Source: Hygrocybe punicea
Taxonomy: Eukaryota; Basidiomycota; Agaricomycetes; Agaricales; Hygrophoraceae
Length of the DNA: 64,000 nt
Reading direction: 5' to 3'
NCBI GenBank assembly: GCA_963556145.1
Contig: OY744463.1
Location: 5,270,001 to 5,334,000, forward strand
Below, piece after piece: positions 21,340-33,121 of the stretch (its first letter is position 1; each line of letters begins with the position of its first letter). Both the position numbers and the translations under genes were made by a program. Under the pieces are notes generated by a model. It saw nothing but the letters and a program-made list of their open reading frames with translations, ran no database searches and had not been told where the DNA came from.

Positions 21340-22199
21340 TGTAGAGACTCAATGTCTCCCTGAGTCCATATCATTGATATCTCATGAATCCGGATGAACC
21401 TGTCACCTCCAAACGACTCCCATTCCAACCCGACGTAACCCGATGTGACATGACCCGATGTGACCGACGTGACCTGACATATGCTGCTTTGTGATGGCTG
21501 CTTTTGGACCAAATCTGTTAGGCTCACAAAGCCCCAGAGTTCCAATTCTAGGAGACAGATCTGATCAGACTTGATTCCCCACTTCAGACTTACCTTATTT
21601 ATGCATCCCCTTGTCCTTTTGGAGATATGTAGGACATTTTAGATCTTTTCCTTGGATATTCATTTTCCCTTCCATTCTCCTGTCTATGTCGCTTTGCAAC
21701 CCCCCTTTCCACATCCCCATTCCAGCTTTTCTTTGTAGTTTCCATTGGCCGAAGTAGACATGACCGAAAGTAGACTACACACACATGTACTATAAAAATG
21801 GTCCCCGATGACCGTTTATAAAAAAAGGGATACCCTTAGTCCCCATTTCCTTATAGTCAAAATCATGTTTTAGTCCCTTCAAATCCTTGTCCTTGTAGAC
21901 CCTTAGCTTTTCGTAGTTCACTTTGTCATCTTTATCCTTGTTCTATTATTTGTTCATCGTTTCTGACCCACTGTACCCAACATCGTCGGCGTCGTCAGGT
22001 TCATCGTTATTTATCCATTTTCATTCCATTCATCGTTGGGTTTGTTATTATTCATCCAGTTTTACACAGCGGCTTTATTTTACTTCCATTTCCACTTCAT
22101 TTATTATCCCCAACACTGATTATCCACCGTCACTTTCATGCTGACACCCTAGGTTAGGATCACTCTATCTTCCAAAGCCACCAAGAACCCGCATCCACA
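21340..22199 (+). mobile_element. Solo LTR-B inserted between gag and protease
   Basis: 860 bp, TGTAGAGACTCAATGTCTCC ... GCATCCACA, plus orientation, opposite to its host element. The host sequence ACCAA/CCAAG on either side overlaps by CCAA, giving a 4-bp duplication (or 5 bp, ACCAA, if one LTR base is shared). A TATA-like CTATAAAAATGG is near 21792. Confidence 0.85.
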
Positions 22200-22218
22200 T
22201 TGGTGGTGACCTTTTTCA

Positions 22219-22626
22219 TAGTGTTGCTGAAGTTCAGTTCAGTTCAGAAACAGGTTTGGAGCATATTTGTGAAATATCTCAAGGAGATTAATTTGTGTTT
22301 GCCCAGAATTTTTTTGATGGCTTCTTTAACACTTTAAATTCTCTTGTATAGGTTGTGCCTGAAGGTAATGTAAAAATTGAAATTTATAAAAATGCAAAAG
22401 GGGGTGTAAGTCCGATGTTTTTCAAAAAATCAAAAAACCTCAGACTTTTGCATTTTTATAAATTTCAATTTTTACATTACCTTCAGGCACAACCTATACA
22501 AGAGAATTTAAAGTGTTAAAGAAGCCATCAAAAAAATTCTGGGCAAACACAAATTAATCTCCTTGAGATATTTCACAAATATGCTCCAAACCTGTTTCTG
22601 AACTGAACTGAACTTCAGCAACACTA
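22219..22626. mobile_element. 408-bp palindromic hAT-like foldback MITE
   Basis: Two 182-bp arms (22219-22400 and 22445-22626), identical as far as I can read, surround a 44-nt loop. Terminal sequence is TAGTGTTGCTGAAGTTCAG. A perfect 8-bp duplication CTTTTTCA (22211-22218 and 22627-22634) flanks it, indicating hAT-type insertion. It sits in the gag coding region of the LTR-B element (codons for LKK). Identical arms imply recent formation or strong conversion. The transcript would fold into a long double-stranded hairpin. Confidence 0.9.
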
Positions 22627-24800
22627 CTTTTTCAAAGTCGTGAGATCCTTCATGTGACTGTGAGCGTCGGACGACATGGCTAAGAGTTCTCGTTGTGCAA
22701 TGCAAACTTGAGAATTGAGCATGCAGTCGATGACGGATTTAGCGATACCAGGATCTTCAATGGGGGCCTGGTAGCAGTATTGGGGATGCGATGCGGGGAG
22801 GTTCTGGGGAGTGTGTGGCATAAAGGTGGTCAGCTCAGTCGGCCACATATTCGCAGGGGGGACTATGGTGATCAGGTGCTTGTTGATAGGTCTGGCCATT
22901 TTCTCGGCGGGTTTCGTGGCAGGAACAGATGTGGATGTGGTGGGCAGATTGGGATATGTCTCTCTAGACTTGCCTTTGCTTTTGAGGGGATTTCTACGCC
23001 GTCAAATCTAACCCGTTTATGAAGCCGCTGCACTTTGGCTTCCAAAACCTTGATCTGCTCATTGTCGTCATTGATGTCGGACGTCATGGACTGAAAGATG
23101 TCGGCGTATTCAGTAGTGACTTCAGGCTTGTAAGTCGGTACTTTGACGGCGGAGATGAAGTTGGTTTTGATGTGAGGCGGGGGGTTGCATTGGAAGGTTA
23201 TGGGCAGGGGGAGCGTGGTTGCTGGGGTTCTGTGCATGCCACACGTCGAAGCGATCCTTCATGTTTTTGCCAATGATAACCTTTGGAAGATACATTCCAT
23301 TTGGCAACACAATGCAGCCGTGCTCATTCTTGTGGCATATTCCATCCCAAGTGTACTGCTCGCAGATTGGACAATCACATATATGATGGAACAGGTCATC
23401 ACAAAAGAGGCAGTTAAAATTGGTGAACCCCTGTCCTGAGGTGGTCGGCTTGGCCCTATTTGCACAAGGCTTTGGAGGGTTGTTACATTTGGTGAGGTCT
23501 TGTGTGAGTACAGCGAGTTGCTGTGAAACAAGATGAAAGAGGTCGGACATGTTGGGTTCGATGGGTTCCACTTTAGGAATGACTGGGTCATAGCGAGCGG
23601 GTGGTGGGTAGTGGGTGGCGGGTTCTATGGGAGTCAAATACCTGATGGCGGCAGGCAACGTTGACGATAGACAAGAGACGGTGGACGGTTTGGCTGCGGT
23701 TCTGGCCAGCAGGAAGTGGGCACAGTTATGAAAGTCCTGGAAGTCATGGGGGTTGCTATGGAAGTGATTCAGTTTCTGGTACTGTATACAGGTTTTGATA
23801 TCCTTTTTAAGCTCGGCATGGAAGCTGTTCTCGTATGCAATGTTGCATTCTCAAGGAGAGATCTGACCTTTGTCTAAAAGGAACCCTGAAATCTGGATGA
23901 ACTCGCGGTAATATTCGCCAAGTTCGGCGCAAGTACGGATGCTGTAACTGGTTTGGGTATGTGTAAGCCAGTCGAGATCTGCCATTGTGTACCGATGATC
24001 ATCTTCCATGCCCAGGTATAGCACGAGTATGCTTCTTTTGAATGTCGCGTAATTGGTGCCGGTCGCGCTAGGCAGACTCGCCCAAAGCTCGTAGTTGCTA
24101 AGGGACATGTAGTGCAAGCTATGCTTAATGCAGCCTGCATCATCAAGGCCAGCATCGGCAGCAAGTAGCTCGACTTCTTCGAAGAAGCGGTTTAGGTTGA
24201 GCGGGTTCCCATTGAAGGTTGGGGCCGTAGAATGACCACAAGCGGGCATTTGTCATGGGGTAACATGAGGAGCGGTAGTGTGGGGAACGGTTGAAGATCC
24301 AGCGGTTGAAGTCATTGTTGCAATCGGAATGGGCTGAGATGTTGACGAAGCGGTTGTTGGGTGTACAATGGGTGGGTTGGGTAATGTGGACGATGATGGT
24401 GTGGGCAAAGACAAAGACAAGGACAAGGACAAAGATGGAGTTGTCGATATTGAGAGCGAAGACGTGGATGGAGGTTCTAATGAAGTCAAGGTTTGGGATG
24501 TAGGCGATGTGGGTGTGGAACTAAGATCGGATGAGTCAGGTGTTATCGTAATAATCGGTATATCAACCGATTTGAGACTGTCGGATGAGAGGTATAAGGG
24601 CGTATTTGACCCTGAGATGAGCGGAAGATTGTTATGTCAAGCGAGGTGATCAGGTACTAGCTGGAAGATGTCGTCGTCAATTGTCAGGTCGAAGGCGGCT
24701 AGAGAAAGTTCTTGTTGAAGGGTTCTTCGAGGAAGGTCTCAAAGACAACGGTCAGAGGGAGTGATATGGGAAGAGGAAGCTATGGTGATGCTAAACTATT
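22627..24800 (-). pseudogene. Gag polyprotein of the LTR-B element
   Basis: A Ser/Thr/Pro-rich N-terminus (24489-24253) is followed after an in-frame TGA by the capsid-like core FNGNPLNLNRFFEEVELLAA...HSLHYMSLSNYELWASLP...YTMADLDWLTH...SIRTCAELGEYYREFIQISG (24230-23860). Downstream, a CCHC zinc knuckle (Cys-X2-Cys-X4-His-X4-Cys, 23371-23412) follows CANRAKPTTSGQGF. Then comes HGCIVLPNGMYLPKVI, a linker, and LNSQVCIAQRELLAMSSDAH, the motif usually just upstream of the protease in basidiomycete gypsy polyproteins. Several stops make it non-functional. The frame continues as KK across the 408-bp insertion. Confidence 0.8.
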
Positions 24801-24817
24801 CCTCGTGGTGGGCTCCA
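24801..24817 (-). other. Primer-binding site of the LTR-B element
   Basis: On the minus strand the LTR ends CCATTACA, two bases follow, then TGGAGCCCACCACGAGG. A TGG start within a few bases of the LTR matches the CCA tail of a tRNA primer. It fixes the direction of the element. Confidence 0.7.
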
Positions 24818-24819
24818 GA

Positions 24820-25594
24820 TGTAATGGCGAGGTCGGGGTGGCTGCAGAACAATGATCCTAGCCTGGGGGTGTCAGCGTAGAAGTGACAAGGAATAGTTAG
24901 CAAGCTTCAGTAAGTAAAAAGAGACAAAGGAGTAGAAAGCCGCTGAGTAAAACTACTGATATCTATTGAAACCAGTCTAAGCCGATGAAGCCGACGATGT
25001 CAGGTACAGTGGGTTGGGTGTCGGGTGATGAGGGATATAAGAATGTCAATGGTAGAATGATGGAGGGAGGGTCAAGGAGACCAACAAGTTGTGTGAATGA
25101 TAGATTTTTACTGAGAGGTGGATTCTGAGTGAGGGGAAATGGGGAAACTACTTTCTTTTTATGACACGGCACTTGGGCACCGTTTTTATACTACAAAAAT
25201 CTCTATCTAGATTTGGACGAGAGTCCTTGGCTGATGAGAGGGAACAAAGGGGAATGGAAATGGAGAAATGAGAAGTGGGTTGCGATGCGACGATAACAGG
25301 AAAATGGAGGGGAAAGCAAATATCCAAGAAAAAGATCTAAAGATTCATACGTAGGATGAGGGGATGTATATATAAGGCAAGTCTGAAGTTGGGAATCAAG
25401 TCCGATGAGATCCGTCTGCGATAATTGGGATTCCATGAGTTTAGGAGATGGACCGACCCTGTATGCAAGCGGCCATGCTAGTCGGTATGCATCAGGATAT
25501 GTCGGGTTCAAGTGGGGATCGCTAGGGACGTCGGGTTCGAGCGGATTCATGAATTATCGAGTTTATGGCCTCAGAGGGCCGAGAGCCCTCTACA
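24820..25594 (-). mobile_element. 5' LTR of the truncated LTR-B element
   Basis: 775 bp, TGTAGAGGGCTCTCGGCC ... CGCCATTACA on the minus strand, a diverged relative of the two solo LTR-B copies. The TATA-like sequence (GTAGTATAAAAACGG, near 25185) is on the minus strand, in the same direction as gag. The left boundary abuts the PBS. Confidence 0.8.
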
Positions 25595-25961
25595 ATGGCA
25601 GTGACGAGCTGGACCGTGAAAACCATGGAATAGACAATGGGGATGTTGTAGATGACATCTCCATCATCTCTATCAGCGGTGGAATGCAAAGGGGGCCGTG
25701 GGGGGCCTTAATGGCAAAGGTTAGTACCCACCTCCCTCCTGCTTTTCCCCCATGTACTTACCCCTTCCCACCGCTCGTTTTAGGCCAGGAGCCCTCCCCC
25801 ATCCACCTCGCTTCCTGGCCCCTTCCTGGCCACCCATTGCCACCCCCCTCTCCATGCACCCTTCCCTGGCCCCCAGCTTCCCTCCCTCCCATCACCCACC
25901 CTCCAGCACCCTTCACCATCATTTTTAGACCCAATCCGGCGCCTCTGTGAAGGTGAGTACC
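25595..25961 (+). pseudogene. Unidentified gene-like fragment, left of the chromovirus
   Basis: The plus strand reads NGSDELDRENHGIDNGDVVDD and ISGGMQRGPWGALMAK up to a possible donor AAG|GTTAGTACC, a 190-nt C-rich intron-like stretch, ATTTTTAG|ACCCAATCCGGCGCCTCTGTGAAG and a second donor GTGAGTACC, at which the chromovirus is inserted. A related-looking continuation follows the element at 41503. I do not recognise the protein; it may be another transposon gene. Confidence 0.35.
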
Positions 25962-26362
25962 TGTTACGATTTCTTAGCTAAGACGTGCTTACTTTTTCCT
26001 TTTTCCTTTCCCTCTCCTCTTCCGCTATCTTTAGTCATTCCTTTCACATATGCACTGCCCTTTTCCCTCCGCTTAGTCGTATCATATGACAAATGCTGTA
26101 TGTTATCTCCTTTCATTTATGTTTCATCCCTTATCACCATATGCTATGGCGCATAGCCCCTATCCCTTTCCTCATAACATAGCCACTCCCTTGGACTATA
26201 TAAGTAGTCTACTTTCAGCTTGTACTGTAGACTTTAAATTTCGTATAACTTGCAACTCAATCACTTCCTCTTATTCTAAGATTGACTGCCTTCGGAATCT
26301 AAGCACCTTTCTCTAAACCGTCTTGTGAAGTAAAAACCTTCGGCTTACTCTGTCGCATTACA
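25962..26362 (+). repeat. Chromovirus 5' LTR
   Basis: 401 bp, TG...CA, with a TATA-like GGACTATATAAGTAG near 26202 that would drive element transcription. Differs from the 3' LTR at about seven sites; several are CG in this copy and TG or CA in the other. Confidence 0.93.
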
Positions 26363-26387
26363 GATTTAAAGTCTCCTTCACTTCTGC

Positions 26388-27678
26388 TTGCCCACCATAC
26401 CTCCTCGCACTCGATCCCAATCTGCTGCTACGTCCACAGGCTTTGGCTCTTCTTCTCCTCGCTTTCCCGATCCTATTCCATCCACTTCTCGCTTCCAACC
26501 CTTTCGGAGACAACCACCTCCACCTCCACCTTCCCCTCCTTCTCCATTATCTCCACCTCCCCTGTCTCCACCACCTATGGCTGATCTTCAACTACAACTT
26601 CAACAATTACTCCAATACGTCAATGCTCTCGACCATGACCTTGCAACCGCCAATACCGAAATTGCCGCTCTTCATGCTGCTGCTGTTCCTCCTCCACCTC
26701 CTCCACCCCCTCCTCCGGCTGCCCCCACTGTAAAAATTGCGAAACCAGACGACTTCAATGGTAAACCGGAAAATGTCGAAAAGTTCCTTCACCAATGCGG
26801 TGTCTTCCTTCGTGCGCAAGCATACACAGACTCGCAAAAGGTTCTTTTAGGTTTATTGTACATGAAGTCTGGTAGTACTCTACCTTGGGCCGAAAACAAG
26901 GTTCAGAGCCCCGCTTTCGCTGCTTACACTTGGGCAAATTTCGAAGCGGATATTCGTTCCGCCTTTGGAGATGTTGATCGAGAAGCAACGGTTCACTTGA
27001 AGATAAAGGAAGTTAAACAAGGCAAGGCTACCGTCGATGAATATATCGTTCATTTTGAAGAATACAAGACGCTTACTGGCTTTAACAATCAAGCCCTCAT
27101 TGGATGTTTTAAAGATGGATTAAATCAAGCGATCATTTCGAAAATATTTGCCCTTGCAAATATGCCTACCACCCTTCGAGAATGGAAACAATATGCTAGT
27201 CGATTCAATCGACAATATCGCAAATATCTCGCAACCATTTCTCCTTCCTCGAAGTCTACTGGTAAAAAGAAGGAAACTCCTAAAGCTTCTGCCTCTCCCT
27301 CTACTGCTTCAAAAACCCATACTCCCACCACTTCGCCTTCGACTTCTACACGCATTAAATCGACCCCATTATTGCCGCACAGAGGAAGGCTGCGGGACAA
27401 TGTATTGTTTGTGGCTCAAAAGAACATTGGGCTAACAATTGTCCTACTCGTGCCTCTTCCTCCACCACCGCTTCATCATCGCGCAACAACAACCGTTCCT
27501 CTCGTGGTCGGGGCAAACGTCCTCACAATATTCGCGCAGTAACAAGGGATGGAGAACAAGGAACTTCAGGAACTTCTTCAGCAAAGGACAAGGACGATAT
27601 TTATGTCACATCCGGTGTGTCTAAAATGAGCTCTGCAGAAAAGATGGCCCTCTCTAACAAACTTGTATATGAGGGATA
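26388..27678 (+). pseudogene. Chromovirus Gag, frameshifted before the zinc knuckle
   Basis: The frame begins MPTIPPRTRSQSA shortly after the LTR, has a Pro-rich segment and a coiled stretch (LQLQLQQLLQYVNALDHDLA), then the capsid core VKIAKPDDFNGKPENVEKFL...AYTDSQKVLLGLLYMKSG...WANFEADIRSAFGDVDRE...KQGKATVDEYIVHFEEY...LIGCFKDGLNQAI, typical of gypsy gag. Near 27365 the frame shifts; in the next frame QRKAAGQCIVCGSKEHWANN gives a CCHC zinc knuckle (27401-27442), followed by an Arg/Gly-rich tail and a TAG at about 27679. The original product would be about 430 residues. Confidence 0.88.
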
Positions 27679-27679
27679 T

Positions 27680-28570
27680 TAGATATTTCAGATTCGGATT
27701 CTTCAACTACTCTGGATCTTTGTAAACATAATGACGAACAATTCTATCATTGCCTTGGTTCTCTACGCTCTTCCGATGAAACGTTAATTGTCAATCTATG
27801 GCTCGAAGCCACTGATACTGGAGAATGATTCCCTGTTCGCGTTTTAATCGATACTGGCACTTCTGGCTGTTTCATCAATCGCCATTTCATGGAAAACAAC
27901 TCCCTTTCCTTCTCATATTTGGAAGAACCAATACCCATACATAATATTGATAGGACGCCTAACCGAGATGGACCTATTGATAAATCCTGTGACGTCATTC
28001 TTTATGTGCCACCATCTTACCATGAACACCTTATGCTTGAGATTTCCTCACTAGGCAATTTCGATGTCATTCTCGGCTTTCCTTGGATTTGAAAACACAA
28101 TCCATACACCGGTGTTATAGAGAAAACCCTTGAAATATTTCAAACCGGAATTCCCTCGACATCCCTGACCATGGATTCGATGTATGAAAACAGGATTGAT
28201 TCGCAACCAGACTCTTATGAAGAATACATTGCTTCACTCGATCTTGCCTCCGATTCAAATTACTTGTCCTTTTCCCGAGATCAAATTCTACAAACTATTA
28301 ATGGCATTTCCCTCAGAGATACCTCTCGTCCTACTACTGTTGAAGAAGATATGAAGGCATTTATACCAGAGAAGTATTGGAATTATTCAGATGTTTTTCT
28401 CAAACAACATTTCGACCAACTTCCTCCCCATTCCGAATTCAATCACGCCATCAACCTTAAAGATTCCTTCAAACCCCAACAGGGCAAGTTGTATTCATTA
28501 TCTCCTCGAGAGCAAGTCGAACTCGATAAATTCTTGGACAAAAACCTTTCGACAGGATGTATTCACCCTC
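27680..28570 (+). pseudogene. Chromovirus protease and pol N-terminal region
   Basis: The frame contains VRVLIDTGTSGCFINRHF, with the retropepsin catalytic triplet DTG at 27850-27858, and later FDVILGFPWI, the conserved ILG...W block. In-frame TGA codons at 27826-27828 and 28090-28092 interrupt it; the second replaces the Arg expected after GLPWL/I (CGA to TGA). The linker YENRIDSQPDSYEEY...FIPEKYWNYSDVF...LPPHSEFNHAINL...GKLYSLSPREQVELDKFL leads to RT. A one-base frameshift near 28566 precedes RT. Confidence 0.85.
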
Positions 28571-29285
28571 GAAATCCCCCCAAGCCACCCCCTTTTTCTT
28601 TGTGAACAAAGGTAAAGAAATTAACGCTCTAGGTTCAGATCCTGGACTCCGTCCTGTTCAGGATTATCGTTATGTTAATGCCCACACCATTCACGATCGT
28701 TATCCTCCCCCACTTCTTTCCAAAATCCTCCAACAACCAAAATTTCAAACAGTGAAACATTTTACCGTTATTGATATTCACTGGGGATATAATAATATTT
28801 GGATTAAGGAAGAAGATGTATGGAAGGCTGCCTTTATCACGAATCGTGGTCTCTTTGAACCTACCATTATGTTCTTTGGACTCTGCAATGCCCCCGCCAC
28901 CTTTCAACGAATGATGAATATTTGCTTTCATGACATTCTTACCTCCGGATGTGTATTCATTTACATGGACAACATCATTATCCTCGGAGATACCCATGAA
29001 GAACTTGAAACAAATACTCGCCACATACTCGACATCATGCGCAAGAATAATCTCTCTTGCAAACCCGTCAAATGTCAATTCGAAAAAGACTCTGTTAAGT
29101 ATCTTGGTCAAATTATTTCTCATGGCGAAATTGCTATTAATCCTGCCAAGATTCATTCTATTTCTGATTGGCCCATTCCCAAATGCATTCGAGATGTTCA
29201 ATCATTCCTTGGCACCATGAACTTTTGGTGCAGATTCATCAAGGATTTCTCTTCTATCGCTCGACCTCTTCACAATCTTACAAGA
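28557..29285 (+). pseudogene. Chromovirus reverse transcriptase (5' part), catalytic motif mutated
   Basis: Visible motifs: SPSKSPQATPFFFVNKG, LRPVQDYRYVNAHTIHDRYP, FTVIDIHWGYNNIWIKEED (first catalytic Asp), MFFGLCNAPATFQRMMN, and YMDN at 28962-28973 where active enzymes have YxDD. The change GAC to AAC removes a metal-binding Asp. Then CQFEKDSVKYLGQIIS, FLGTMNFWCRFIKDFS and ARPLHNLTR, after which the LTR-A element interrupts at 29286. The remaining RT/RNase H continues at 35668. Confidence 0.9.
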
Positions 29286-30955
29286 TGTTACGGATCGCTT
29301 CTGCAGCGGGCTCCGGCAACAATCAACTTAACTGGGGATCGGATTCCAGAGGAGAGAGAAGCAGTTTTCATTGTTGCTTACTACTAAGACAACACTGCTA
29401 AGAGGGGGGGTTCATGGTACAATGTCATTGCGAGCCGTGGGGGTTACCCAAGATAAGGGGGTCTGCCCCAAGAACCAGACTAAACGTAAAGAAAGGAAAA
29501 GAAGAAAAAGTCCGAACCAACAACAAGAACAGTATATATAGTGACTGGTCTTGAGGGGAGGTAAACAGAAATACAACCATGAAGCCATAACATGTCCAAC
29601 TCTACCATGTGTTCACCATGAGGCGCACATGAGGCGTCCTCATGTCGATGTTCTCGCGATCCAACTGGAGGCCCGGGTGTCATTGAGGGAGAGGTGAGGT
29701 CCAGATGACTCGGATGATTTGTCATCAGATCATGTGATGTGCAGAATTGCCTATTCGGGGTCTACACTTGCTGTAACAAGCAAGTGTGCAATCTGGCAAG
29801 TGCATTGCACGGTCGGGTCGAAGATGGGTATCATCCAGTGTGGGATTGGTGATGAGAATGTCTTGAGGTGGTGTGGATGTAGTGGCAAGGTTTGCATGAA
29901 AGAAAACAAAGGAATGTGTGGAAGGAAAACCAACTAGGACGGTGGGCTAGTCGAGGTCAGACATGTGAACAGCATAAGCTGTACCGGATGACGATGTCTG
30001 TTGATGACATATCGAGGAGCGGTGTCTTGTCCTGTTTGTGGAACAAGAAGGTCCACTTGATGTCGGTATTCGTCCAAGAAAGGGTATCATTGTAAACGAG
30101 TGTGGGAGATATCAAGGTTATAGATGGAAAAGGTTAAATGAATGTGGGTCCAGGTTTCGAGTCATGGCACGAGTGACAAGCTGTGGGAACAAGTCGTCAG
30201 GTACTGCATTGAAGCGGTGTCGTGCGAACAATATGCGATAGGGGTTGGTTCACTGTTTGGGAAGTCGTATGGTCTGTGGTCGAAGTCCAAAAGAATGTGC
30301 TTCGGCAATGGTCGGATTAGAGAGAACAGTGAAATGTCCCGTGATCGAGGATTGTCCAGGGCATGCGTGCAGGTGAGGAATGTCGTCGGATCGTCAGGGA
30401 GGATAATGGTAGGCACAGAATACGAAAGTGGAAACCATATATCCGGGAATGGCAATTGTCAATTACGTGTCGAGATATTGTTGAGGTGGAAGTCAGAAGT
30501 ATCAATGGTGGAAGGGTTTCGATGCCGATGCCAAAGATAGATCATAACAAAGTAGAAACCGATCAGGAAGGTGATGGCAACGCTGCCAATAACAATTACG
30601 GTAATGAGCTGTGTCGGGAGTACAGCCATTGTGAATCGGTTTGTCGTGGGATGAAGTCAACAATATGTCAGGGCGAGGGAAAAGACAATAGCGATGATGT
30701 CCGTCGGCAAGGAGACTATTCGGGTACAACAAGGTCACGTGGGATATGTCCATGGTCGGTCTGGATTGTTCTAGAAGAAGGGACAAAAAGAGAACAAGGA
30801 TAAGAAAATACAAGGATGTCCGAATGAAGAAACAATGACATTGAAAGGAAGACAAAGGACAAAAAGAAATGAAAAAGGAAGGTGTGCAGTGCAGAATCGT
30901 CATGGTGGGTATCGGAATGGGCATCGGGGTTGGAAGCGGAGTTGGAAACGTAACA
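29286..30955 (-). repeat. LTR-A, left copy of the complete element
   Basis: 1670 bp; contains a TATATATA-like GAACAGTATATATAGTGAC near 29527. Short frames inside are shared by all LTR-A copies but have no recognisable domain; I treat them as non-coding. Confidence 0.92.
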
Positions 30956-32062
30956 ATACCCCCGGAACAAGGGGAATCGTCCCGATTAACCGGAAGAACA
31001 AAGAACAAGGGAAAAAATACAAGGAAAGAACAGACAGTTTAACGACATGATCAAGGTCGGCAAGAAATCAAAGACATGAAGAAGGAAAAAATGTCAGTCC
31101 AAAGGTCATTGAATCATGAAGACGTTACTGAGTTACAAGGGTTTCAAAAGAAATATATCCGGGTTCGTCCAATTGTTTTTTTGTAATTTTTTTTGTCATT
31201 TTCAATAATCAGGGTTATTGTTTCTTTGTCATTAAATCGTCAAGGGTGTCGGGGTTGGAAGGAGTGAGGGGTTGTCGGGGTCCAGGTGGTTATTCAAGGT
31301 ATGTCGTAGTTTGATAACATTTCGGTTGTGTCGTCGGTCTGAAGGGGAGTAGGTGGTCGGCGTTTTGGGGATGAGGGGAGTTCTGGGTGTCAGAAGTTTA
31401 TAGTCATTACAGACACTTGAATGAGCATAGATTTGTATCGTTTCAGATATCGGTGTTGTTGACTGATCGTGGATTTCCTACACTCAAATGGTGTGCGAGA
31501 TTTCTTCATATTCCATGAATGCAACAGGGATTGGTGTCGGTCGGAAGATGTTTGGGAATTCGGGATAAGGAAGGTGAAAGAGTTGCCAGTTCCAAGTTGT
31601 ACATTGGCAAAGGATTTCGGATGGGGATTCATTCTTCACTGTTTCTTTTTCTGGTGCATTTACTGCCATACTGGTCAGCAGCACATCGGGTTCCTTTCCA
31701 CATGGGATTGGAGGTCATTGGTTTGATAACCAGTATCCTTCTGGTTCAGTTCTGGTGTCCATAGACATCAAGGTTCATTCTACGGCTTATAGCGATCATG
31801 CATGCGTCTGGGGGTCATAGATTTTATATCGTTTCGGATATTCATCTCTTACTTATATAGCTGGTGAGAGAACCTGCTGCTTCGTCTCTTATTTGTATAG
31901 CTGGTGAGAGAACCTGCTACATGTTTCTCTATGGTCATGTTCCATCTGTCCATTCCATTTCTGTTTCTTCTCTTCTATTTCTGGGTATTCTGTTTCTTCT
32001 TCTGGGTGTTTTCGTTGGTGTAAATAATGTCGAGGTCGTTTATATACAAGGAAAAGTCCATT

Positions 32063-33121
32063 TTACGAATCATACATGACGGGGGTGTATCCTTTCACAA
32101 ACAACATCAATCTCCAATCCAATCCATGGATGTCATTCTCCTTCCCCTTCACCATACGCTCATGCATTGCACGAAATAAGGCATGACGATGATAATCGGG
32201 TTCTTTGGTCCCATGTCTCGAGCGTTTGTTCTGCATGTTATGGCCGTCAGAACGGTGTGCACGGTCGAGTTTCTTTTTCTGGGATTGGGGAAGAAGTGGA
32301 GAGCGGTGACGTGACTGGGTTTGGAGCGAGACAAGAGGTGGAGAATACAACCATGCTCGGTATTCATCATCCATCTCTATATGCAGTCGGTGGGTTACTT
32401 TTCGAGGGGGTGTCGGGAGATCAGTGAGACTGTCCATGTACGCATCAAAGTCATCAATGGGGGGAGTCGGATGTTCTTCACCGCAAATATTCACTGCACC
32501 AAAATATAGCTCATTGTCCAGATCATCGAAGATAAAGGGTACGTCGAGACTCATCGTAGATGTCGACGGTGGGGACGGTGTCGAGGATGCTGGACGATAC
32601 GTGTGTCACGATGATTCTGGAATACGGGTGCAAGACGAGGAGCGGGGATCCGAACAACAAGTCGATGGAATGGTACGTCAAAATCGAGGAGAACTTGTAA
32701 TTCGTGGATGAGGGTCTGAATGCGACGATTTCTTTGTGCGGTAGGCCGTAGACGGTTGCGAAGTCGATGTAGTTCCTGTAAGATAGGACCGAGGAAAATA
32801 TCGTGGATGGTGACCAGGTGGGGGATGCGAGGATCGTTCCAACTGATATAGTCAACCCAGTCGTCAGGACGGTCGAGCAAACACCAAATGTAGGGGTCAC
32901 TCCAGGACTGGCGGTCAGGCCATGGGTATGGGTGGTCTGGGGGGCAGAGGTTGGCCAGGGTGACGACAAGTGGGTGGTTTAAAGAAGTTTTCCATCTTCG
33001 GTAATTACCATGCCTCGTTGTCAGCATCGTGTCGGAGTTTCCAGTGATCGGTCCATGTACCAGGGTCTTGGTTGCCTCGTGGATTCGTATGTATGATCGG
33101 GGATCAAACTTCTAGAAAAAG
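32063..33121 (-). pseudogene. Accessory reading frame of the LTR-A element
   Basis: On the minus strand, about 33027-32551 encodes PPDHPYPWPDRQSWSDPYIW, DDWVDYISWNDPRIPHLVTI and a continuation that shifts frame into FIFDDLDNELYFGAVNICGE, PIDDFDAYMDSLTDLPTPPR, a basic stretch KKKLDRAHRSDGH...KRSRH and NDIHGLDWRLM, ending at 32063. The order (WP-R block, acidic DDFD/LP block, basic block, I-GL-W ending) parallels the extra 3' frame of the chromovirus at 39930-41070. It is broken by at least one frameshift. Function unknown; similarity judged by eye only. Confidence 0.5.

Larger units (their letters stand above)
21011..24819 (-). mobile_element. Internal region (PBS, gag, start of protease) of a truncated LTR-B retrotransposon
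   Basis: Running leftwards from the LTR at 24820-25594: a 17-nt primer-binding-site candidate TGGAGCCCACCACGAGG (complement of 24801-24817), gag (about 24800-22627), and the first part of a retropepsin-like domain (21339-21011). The element is cut by a 408-bp palindromic hAT-like insertion and by a solo LTR-B in opposite orientation. Reverse transcriptase, RNase H, integrase and the 3' LTR are missing; the sequence ends abruptly near 21011. Confidence 0.8.

Noticed and set aside
29440..30800. Small frames conserved among all LTR-A copies (for example 30142-30540)
   Set aside because: Their conservation reflects copy identity of the LTR itself; they contain no domain, differ by stops in older copies and occur on both strands.
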